This document shows, in pieces, positions 57,140 through 64,000 of a stretch of DNA of 64,000 nt (the stretch's first letter is position 1; each line of letters starts with the position of its first letter). Made by a program: the position numbers and the translations under genes. Under the pieces are notes generated by a model, which saw only the letters and a list, made by a program, of their open reading frames with translations, was not told where the DNA came from and did not search any database. This DNA comes from Phoronis australis (lineage: Eukaryota; Phoronida; Phoronidae), in assembly GCA_002633005.1 (NCBI GenBank), contig NMRA01000030.1, positions 1,231,957 to 1,295,956 on the forward strand, given 5' to 3'.

Positions 57140-58688
57140 CAGTGGCAGATCTACATTTTCAGCAAGGGGGTGTGTAGGATTCCCGCCAAGGTCGAATCTT
57201 AGGCGCGTGGCGCGGAGCGGGGGGAGGTTGGGAGGGGGGTTTCCCCTCCCGTGTAAGAAATTTTTTTGTTTTTGTAGCCAAATAGTGAAATTTTCATGCA
57301 TCCCGGTAAGTTTCTGGCACTTAACATGTCTCTGGAGTTTTTCTTAAGATAATTAAAAACCCTTCTCGATTTCGTCACATGAACTTGGCACATAAGTTTT
57401 TTGAAACCATATTGTGCACATCTGGGTATGAGTCACGCCAACAGCAAAAAGTTTTTGTTGGAACATCTGCTTACACACACCTTTTTTAGCATACGAAAAG
57501 TCGTATACGAAAAAGTGTGGTGTGTATACAGGGGTTTAGACAATTTCCAAATATTCAAGAGCNNNNNNNNNNNNNNNNNNNNNNNNNNNNNNNNNNNNNN
57601 NNNNNNNNNNNNNNNNNNNNNNNNNNNNNNNNNNNNNNNNNNNNNNNNNNNNNNNNNNNNNNNNNNNNNNNNNNNNNNNNNNNNNNNNNNNNNNNNNNNN
57701 NNNNNNNNNNNNNNNNNNNNNNNNNNNNNNNNNNNNNNNNNNNNNNNNNNNNNNNNNNNNNNNNNNNNNNNNNNNNNNNNNNNNNNNNNNNNNNNNNNNN
57801 NNNNNNNNNNNNNNNNNNNNNNNNNNNNNNNNNNNNNNNNNNNNNNNNNNNNNNNNNNNNNNNNNNNNNNNNNNNNNNNNNNNNNNNNNNNNNNNNNNNN
57901 NNNNNNNNNNNNNNNNNNNNNNNNNNNNNNNNNNNNNNNNNNNNNNNNNNNNNNNNNNNNNNNNNNNNNNNNNNCGAATGCGGTCACTTTCTCAATGTGA
58001 GTGCCCCCTTGGTCATTCCTTGTATAGACATAACTTGTTATAGAGTGTGTCTTCAAACGGACTCGCGACCAGACCACGGCGCCCGCCACAATAGCAATTC
58101 TTCGGAAAAAGATTTTTTTCAAAAATATTACATGTACATGTATACAATATTACATGTACATGTACACTGTATGACATTGCGCAAGACAAATTTACTATAC
58201 ATCAGTTACAAACGTGTTGAGTGTAATAGAATGACACGGCATGACAGATGAGGTAAAAACGTTGCACATCAATTCGCCTGAATATCAGGGTTGCGGCACC
58301 GCAGTATTTCCCCTAATCAAATCAAAATATATCTTAGAGTGAAGAAGCTAGTTACCTAAAGAAATCAGCTATAGAACTGCTCTTTCAGCGGTGAATCCAT
58401 CTAAAATGCTTGGCTACTTCAGAAGTGTCGACGGAAGCGCGCGCACAATAAATCCCCGCGCGTTTTGCCGATAAGCCACAAAGACTCGGCAATTCACAAC
58501 GCAAAAAACTATATTTTCAGAGTGAACCCCCCCCTCAATTTTTTCCAAGTTGGTTTACTTGGGGTTTACACACGCTGGGGGTGCCGTTTTTGTTTTGCTG
58601 GAGCCGCTTTTGTTTTTTTTTTAATTTTTGGGTCCTGGCCCGAGGGGGGGTTTTAAACCCCCTGAACCCCCCCGTAGATCCGCCACTG
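57140..58688. mobile_element. Element with CAGTGGCGGATCTA ends spanning the assembly gap (copy 3)
   Basis: The left end CAGTGGCAGATCTAC and the complement of the right end (CAGTGGCGGATCTACGGG) match the family of 7,416-7,608. AACAT flanks both sides exactly. The apparent 1.55 kb includes 412 Ns, so its true length and content are unknown. It could hold a longer, perhaps coding, family member. It lies in a dynein-like intron. Confidence 0.72.
57563..57974. other. Assembly gap
   Basis: 412 consecutive N. Frames reported across it are meaningless. Confidence 1.
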
Positions 58689-58810
58689 AACATTTAATGA
58701 TTACAAATTACGTGTTTTACTTTCTTTCAAAGTTTGTAAAGGCATTGATTATACTTGCTTAAATATTTGCTTTTCACTGACCGTCTTGCTATAGAAAACC
58801 TGCAGTAAAG

Positions 58811-59148
58811 TATAACTCACCCAATCTCGTATTAATTCAAAAAACATACACAATAACTCACCCAGTCCCGTATTAACCCAACGTAGAATACAACTCACCC
58901 AGTCTCGTATTAACCCAACGTAGAATACAACTCACCCAGTCTCATATTAACCCAACATACAGTATAACTCATCCAGTCTCGTATTAACCTAAACATACAT
59001 TATTACTCACACAAACTCTTACTAACTCAACATGCAATATAACTCCCCCAGTCATATTGACCCAGAAAACATACAATAGAACTCACCCAAACTCGTACTA
59101 ACTCAGCATACAAGATAACTCACCCAGTCTCGTATTAACCCAACTACT
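58811..59148 (-). repeat. 37-39-bp minisatellite derived from an exon-intron junction
   Basis: Nine tandem copies, by eye. On the gene (minus) strand the copy nearest the exon contains its last codons (GTTGGGTTAATACGAGACTG), then the donor GTGAGTT. Eight more copies follow in the intron, each repeating exon-like sequence plus the donor. The donor core GGGTGAGTT is intact in five of the eight and altered in three. Confidence 0.88.
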
Positions 59149-59318
59149 TGGTTAGTCTCGTACACAAGATCCTGGGAATAGTAGCTCAAAATATGTTTCG
59201 CCCTGGCAGCTACCTCTGGCGGCAGAAAGAACAGGTTGAACGTTCTTATTCTCTCCCACAGTCCAACGTACATGTCTGATTTTTCGGTCCTTAGCATTTT
59301 TCTACACTTATCCCATTC
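59124..59318 (-). CDS. Dynein heavy chain-like gene, microtubule-binding-region exon
   Basis: This 195-bp exon of 65 codons, phase 0, encodes EWDKCRKMLRTEKSDMYVGL, then RIRTFNLFFLPPEVAARAK and QVVGLIRDW. The layout is the one seen in dynein stalk heads: W-x-x-x-x-x-x-L, a hydrophobic loop, helix and a closing W. Acceptor AATCTGTAG before GAATGG, donor GTGAGTT after GACTGG. The donor lies in the first unit of the junction-derived minisatellite. Divergence from axonemal dyneins is large, so a DNHD1-type protein is a reasonable alternative to a motor dynein. Confidence 0.65.
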
Positions 59319-59654
59319 CTACAGATTGTATAATATATTTCTTCCGATGAATGAATAAAATTAAATGTCAAGAAAATGTGAATCGACGTAACACTGCGGT
59401 TACAGTCTGTTTTACGAGAGTTGTGGTCAAGTTACACTAGCAACATGCAATGTAATAGCCACTACATGTATACCTGGCTGATAGCCGCTGCATCGTTTGA
59501 CCAGTGAAGGTGCCATGTCGAAAACCGGGTCGTGAAATTACTACTTTCTGTGCATGTGAGCACAGATGTATACATATCATTTTAATTGTTATATATGAAA
59601 CAGGAAAAGTCACAAAGGTTTGGGTAATGAGATTTATAATGCGCTTTGACATAC

Positions 59655-60005
59655 CCGTGTTATCCCCTCGTGGTCCCCCAGTATGAGGAATAAAGCTACG
59701 AAAACGTCTTTGATTGCGTACGGCACGTCGTTTTTGTCCCTTATATCAGCTATTGATGTCGACGGTATGTTCAAGATCTTTTGTTTTGATTTTTCAATCC
59801 TGTCGTACTTTCTCAGTTGTATAGCTGCACAATTTACTTCTGTCTGTAAACTTTCTTCCACGTCTTCCTCCGATATTGTCTTCACCACGTTCGATATTTT
59901 GGCGAAGTCTTTCATATCAATAGCGTTACATAGTTCTGCCAGAGAAAGGACTTTAGAATTTATCCTGGTCTGGGTTAGGAAAGAGTTGAGGTCATTTTTA
60001 AAGGG
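59655..60005 (-). CDS. Dynein heavy chain-like gene, stalk exon
   Basis: This exon has 117 codons, phase 0. It opens PFKNDLNSFLTQTRINSK and contains a helical stretch (DVEESLQTEVNCAAIQLRKY), then ILNIPSTSIADIRDKNDVP and DVFVALFLILGDHEGITR. The last part matches the dynein pattern in which the ascending coiled coil ends with L-x-K-x-D-I-x-E-(I/L)-(R/K)-x-x-x-x-P-P and V-x-x-A-L-x-x-L-L-G. Donor GTATGT after CACGG is strong. The acceptor was chosen at CCAAAG before CCC; an alternative AG 33 bp upstream is also in frame, so the upstream edge could be 60,038. Confidence 0.65.
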
Positions 60006-60534
60006 CTTTGGTAAAAAGCAAAAGATGATTTTTTTCTGGCAGAAAGCGTGTTGATAGCAGCTTTAACATTTGAATTTCATTGACGTTTTTGGCTAGCTTA
60101 TATAATTTTCTGATATAATATTGGCTACTGACCTAGCCACGTGGTTCCACGTCTCCATTCTCTGTTTATAGCCAAAAGTTTTCTTGCTGTTCAGAACTTG
60201 TTCATGTTAAGATGCCCCCAGATTACCACTCGCTTCAGTCACCCTCCCCATCTTGGCCAAGAATAACGCGTTTGGACTCTCTGTCGAATATTTCTGACTA
60301 GGTCAGTTGTGCTGAATTCACACACAACTTCAGTAGTTGTTGAATCTTATACCATTGGAACTCACAAAAGTACATGTACGGAGGCCCAGTACTCCCATTT
60401 TGAAGTGATGGAAATATTTTGTTAATCTGATAATTATGTAGCGGCCGCCAAAAAATAAAATATTTTCTTCACTTCAAGATGGCACTATTGGGCTTCCGTA
60501 CAAAGTAATTTACTTAACAATTTCCTTCCTTTAC

Positions 60535-60702
60535 CTCTTTTCAGTGCTGAGCATAGTATAGTTTTTCTGGCTTCTTCTACAAGGTTAGAGTTGTACGGAA
60601 TGCTAAGTTCAGAATACTGGTAGAAACAGTCACCAATCTTGTCTAAGTCTTCATTTTTGATAGAAATAATCAGATCTAGTATAGCCTTTTTCTGCCGCAA
60701 AT
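60535..60702 (-). CDS. Possible upstream exon of the dynein-like gene
   Basis: Flanked by acceptor AATGTTTCAG and donor GTAAAGG, this 168-bp frame encodes DLRQKKAILDLIISIKNEDL and onward NSNLVEEARKTILCSALKR. Such A-I-x-x-L-x-x-x-I-K-x-x-D-L helical units occur in several large ciliary proteins. Its 3' phase does not match the phase-0 start of the exon at 60,005, so another exon must lie between, or it belongs to a different transcript. Confidence 0.45.
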
Positions 60703-60709
60703 CTGAAAC

Positions 60710-61425
60710 ATTATTCAAATCAACATCAAATGTAATGTATCTTTTGCCCAGTTGTCTACAATGTAGACATCATGATCCACATTCGGGAAGTGGCTGAACA
60801 TTTTTTTGAACGGTGATCATTTTGCGTATTTATCACTAATTTGACTGATTACAGCATATGATGAACGATGTTACGTGTTAAAAACGATTTCAACCTATTT
60901 AAACGAGAGTCACGTGAGCTTGAGATCGGCATTGCTATCCAAATAGTACCAGAAAGTCATCATGGTGTGCAAGTGCTTTTAAATTAATTTAAATACGAGT
61001 CTTCAATACATTCACTACTTGCACGAATTCGCCATTATGCCTGAAAACGAAGTGTTGTGTCTAAACTACAAAATAATGGTTATGTATGCTTGGAAGACGT
61101 GCGCTTTCACGTTTGCAATGTTAAAATTGATGCTAAAACGAGACATTGTGTCCTAAACAACAATGCACAACAATGATTTTTGAAGCACCACCATGGTGTA
61201 CAATTAGTGAAGTGAACTATACATGTGACTTACCAGTCAAAAGGTCTGTGTTGCCACCGTCTTGAATTTTCTCGAGGTTTTTTATCTAGAATATTAAACG
61301 TGGTTTACAGTTCTCAAGATCAGGTGTAAACGAAGTGTTTAAGGATGGGTAGTTCAAGCTCACTTGCGACAAGCCACCACAGCATTGCGAGTAAAGCTAG
61401 AAAGAGTATGCGTTGCTTTTAATCA
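60710..61425. other. Unassigned DNA upstream of the dynein-like exons
   Basis: No exon or named repeat identified. Confidence 0.4.
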
Positions 61426-61429
61426 AAGA

Positions 61430-62790
61430 GCTCTAGCCCTGGAATTCCAGCTTCCGCATGTAACCTTTATTAGATCCCGAGACTAGCCGCGAGAGCTTGC
61501 AACGAGAATTTCCGGCTGCCTACTCGACTGAGTTTTGATCAAGAGTCGTCAGTGGCGGATCTAGGATACCATAAAGGGGGACCCAACATGGGGAATTGTG
61601 CAAAGCGCGATGGCATGTGCACAAGCGGCCCGAAAGTTATGGGTGCCGCGGATGTGGACCTCCTGTTCACAAAATCTGTCTGTGGACTAAAAAATAAAAA
61701 AACAGGAACACGATTCCGCCGCAAGTCTTAGCCCCCCCTCCCCTCATCCGCTACCGGTCCTTGTTACTGAACTTAATATTTCCTCATGCTTCACGCTGTT
61801 GCTGTCTCATTTTGCTTGCAGCAGCCAAGGGAGGGGGGGGGGCGGGCGGGCCCCCTGCTCCCTCCCTAAATCCGCCTATGGTTGTAATTATCGAATCAAG
61901 CTGTGTGCGTGTGAGTTTGTGTGTTTTTTGTTTGTGTGAGTGTGTGCGTGCTTGTGCATGTGTGTTATTACTGTTTTCAATTGTTTACAGTTCACTTGTG
62001 CAATGTTTAGCTGTTGCACAGATGCCATTTTTTGTTAATTCGATTTCTGAGAAGTAGGCGTAATGTTATTTGTAGTATTTACCTATACCGTGAAAAATCC
62101 AATACTTCGTGTTGCTGACAGCGTGTTGTGTATTTGCCTATTGCCCCGCTTTTGGTGGACTGTCTCACTTTTTTGATTTTTTCCTGCCCACCCGCCACAC
62201 CATAGAAATGTCCCGCTTTTTGATGCAAGGCCAAATTGATATATTATCATGAACTTTTGTAATTTCCTAAGCGAAATAGGCATGTTTTACCACTCGGCTA
62301 AAAACGGTACGTTTCTTAGGTTTTTGCGGCATCAGCAATTTCCAAGTCAACTATAAAAAAACTCAAAAAATGCTGTCGGGCATTTTTGCGTGTTACTTCT
62401 CCTGCTCGACAAAAACGCTGTCGGCATGTCTTTTTGCCTTGCAGCGAACCTTTCACTCTGCCGGTTTGGCTTAAACCCAGAAGTCCAGCTTTTTATCATG
62501 AAGTCCCGGTTTTTAATACAGTTGTTATTATATTTCGTTCTTGAATGTTGACCGTGAAAACTGTGAAACAGGTGTTCAAAGTAAAAATGTCCCTTTTTAT
62601 AAAAATATTGTTATTTTCCAGACTCCACTTTCTTAAGTAACATAACAGTTGTAAAAATGTGTTCCAGTGTCTTTTGTTTACGGTAACATACATTATATGT
62701 ATCAGGATCACTAAGTTTTAGTTTCGGAAGAAAATAGTTTATTTCTGAACTTTTATGGAAAGTCTTTTACTGCAACCAATCTCATGAGCA
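61430..62790 (+). repeat. Repeat family E, copy 2
   Basis: Relative of 51,640-53,130, same orientation. The THAP-like middle part is absent. A MITE (61,550-61,880) is inserted where copy 1 has a different 65-bp insert. Confidence 0.65.
61550..61880. mobile_element. MITE, CAGTGGCGGAT family, copy 4
   Basis: The left end CAGTGGCGGATCTAGG and the right-end complement CATAGGCGGATTTAGGGAGG form inverted termini. Flanks GTCGT and GTTGT match at four of five bases. G-rich and C-rich runs lie inside. Non-coding. Confidence 0.65.
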
Positions 62791-63695
62791 GAACATTTCA
62801 AAGTTACGTGATGGATGTTTTCCATTTTTTATCTATCAGAAACCGTTTATCAGCAAATTTCGGATTGATACTTGTAGCAGTTTATCGCATTTTTCATCAA
62901 TGTCAATATTTTTGACCAGTCAGTTATGCGAAGCGATAATTACTTATGAATTAAACTATTTATGTGTTACGTCTGGTTTAATTATCAAGTACTGAAAAAG
63001 GGCTGTCCACTGAGATGTCTCTTGTACAATTCAGCTGAAATCGGCGGAGTAGAGAAAAGTTTTTCATTAATGACAGTTAATTCCATAAAGATACACACAC
63101 CGGAACAAACTAATGCGCGGCGCAACCTCAACAGCCGCGAGATCCAAGGTGTAAGAGGTCTACGTTTTAATACACAGCAATATCTTTCGGAGACTTGCGT
63201 GGTTTCTGTTTTTAGCGAGGAACTTTGTTTATAGACAGCCCAGATTTTCCACAATACACCAAAGACCTGTTTCATGACACATTTTCCTTGCAAGGGAAAA
63301 GTGCTAGTCTAGGTCTCGCCATATTAAATGAGGAGATACACTTTGAATTAAGTGAGACGAAATGACAAGCAGTGGAAAAGCAGTTTATTGAAATTTGAAA
63401 CTAAAACGAAAAATGCTTTGATACCAATAGAACTTCAAAATGTTCACAAAAAAACATAAAAATACATGATGAACATGTATTGTGACAGGGACAGAGAACC
63501 ACTCTGAATAATGCAAACAAGTCTGATTTTTTGCATTCTAGTCCTCTTTAGCTCAGTTTTCATGAAACACAAATGTCTTGATTTTCGAATTATGAAGTAT
63601 TGTGGGAATAAACGTTCGAATTTAACCCTATGATTCAACATTTCGATTATTTATCCAACCCAGAGAGGGAGGGAGGGGGGCTCGGGAGGCTCCAA
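62791..63695. other. Unassigned DNA
   Basis: Two overlapping frames of about 90-100 codons on opposite strands (62,962-63,293) show no recognised domain and no splice support. Confidence 0.4.
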
Positions 63696-63699
63696 GGAG

Positions 63700-63915
63700 C
63701 CCCAACTTTGTTGAAGAAGTGGCCAAATAGGTCCGCCTCAGAGTAACAAAAAGTCCGAGAAAACGAGACAAAAGTCCACTATAAAGGCGCAAATGCACAA
63801 TTCAAGGCTTTGAAACGTGGTAAACCGTTTTTAGTCCCCCGTTTTTCTTTTTATTAAAAGGCCCACATTGTCAAAAGTTCGAGCCCCCTATATTTTAGGC
63901 TGCGCGCGTGCAACC
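63700..63915 (+). repeat. Dispersed repeat, copy 2
   Basis: Counterpart of 32,113-32,320 in the same orientation. Right-end words TTCGAGCCC and TTTTAGGCTG are shared. Confidence 0.55.
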
Positions 63916-64000
63916 TTTGGTACTTTTGTCATCTGATCGGCTAAAACACGAGAACCTCAGCTGATTGAAACCTTCCTGGTTCCTTGAATAACCAATATCA

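Noticed and set aside
57401-58251. Open frames of 200-244 codons around 57.5-58.2 kb
   Set aside because: Most of each is a run of N in the assembly gap.

Overview
This is an animal nuclear DNA window, most likely from a ciliated marine invertebrate. It has split genes with canonical GT-AG exon borders and kilobase introns, no bacterial-style operons, and very dense transposable elements: Penelope-like, BEL/Pao, L1/Tx1-like and jockey/CR1-like LINEs, THAP/P-like and integrase-type transposons, MITEs, tRNA-derived repeats and minisatellites. I cannot name the species. The coding regions of nearly all mobile elements are broken.

Two host genes can be supported, both on the minus strand. (1) A NOX5-type calcium-regulated NADPH oxidase lies between about 28.9 and 8.8 kb. 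Five exons are visible in the expected order: EF-hand (28,896-28,688), first membrane block with one haem-ligand pair (24,075-23,666), a further membrane segment (23,170-22,974), the second haem-ligand pair (17,714-17,577) and the FAD-binding segment (8,955-8,823). Reading phases agree across exons 2-3-4. The NADPH-binding exons are not seen and may lie left of the window. (2) A dynein-heavy-chain-like gene (stalk and microtubule-binding region, perhaps DNHD1-like) lies between about 60.7 and 56.9 kb. Three exons (60,005-59,655; 59,318-59,124; 56,975-56,874) join in phase 0, and one more possible exon lies upstream. Its intron holds a 412-base assembly gap.

Layout: 0-2.6 kb, unassigned DNA with a 174-bp exact duplication beside an ambiguous base. 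2.7-5.25 kb, a decayed element joining a DD35E integrase, an OTU-type protease and an F-box-like motif. 5.3-8.8 kb, MITEs. 8.8-28.9 kb, the NOX5-like gene, whose introns hold a 2.3-kb inverted-repeat element filled with palindromic arrays, three copies of a dispersed repeat, two Penelope-like remnants, a LINE and minisatellites. 28.9-36.6 kb, mostly unassigned repeats with a perfect 27-bp hairpin. 36.6-46.1 kb, a 25-bp minisatellite split by a 5'-truncated LINE and by a BEL/Pao element, which is itself split by a THAP/P-like transposon. 46.1-56.8 kb, further repeats. 56.9-60.7 kb, the dynein-like gene. 60.7-64 kb, repeats.

The strongest second-look items are the integrase/OTU/F-box element, the palindromic-array element at 10.6-12.9 kb, and a minisatellite at 58.8-59.1 kb that repeats an exon's 3' end together with its 5' splice site. 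All calls were made by reading the sequence; no database search was run.
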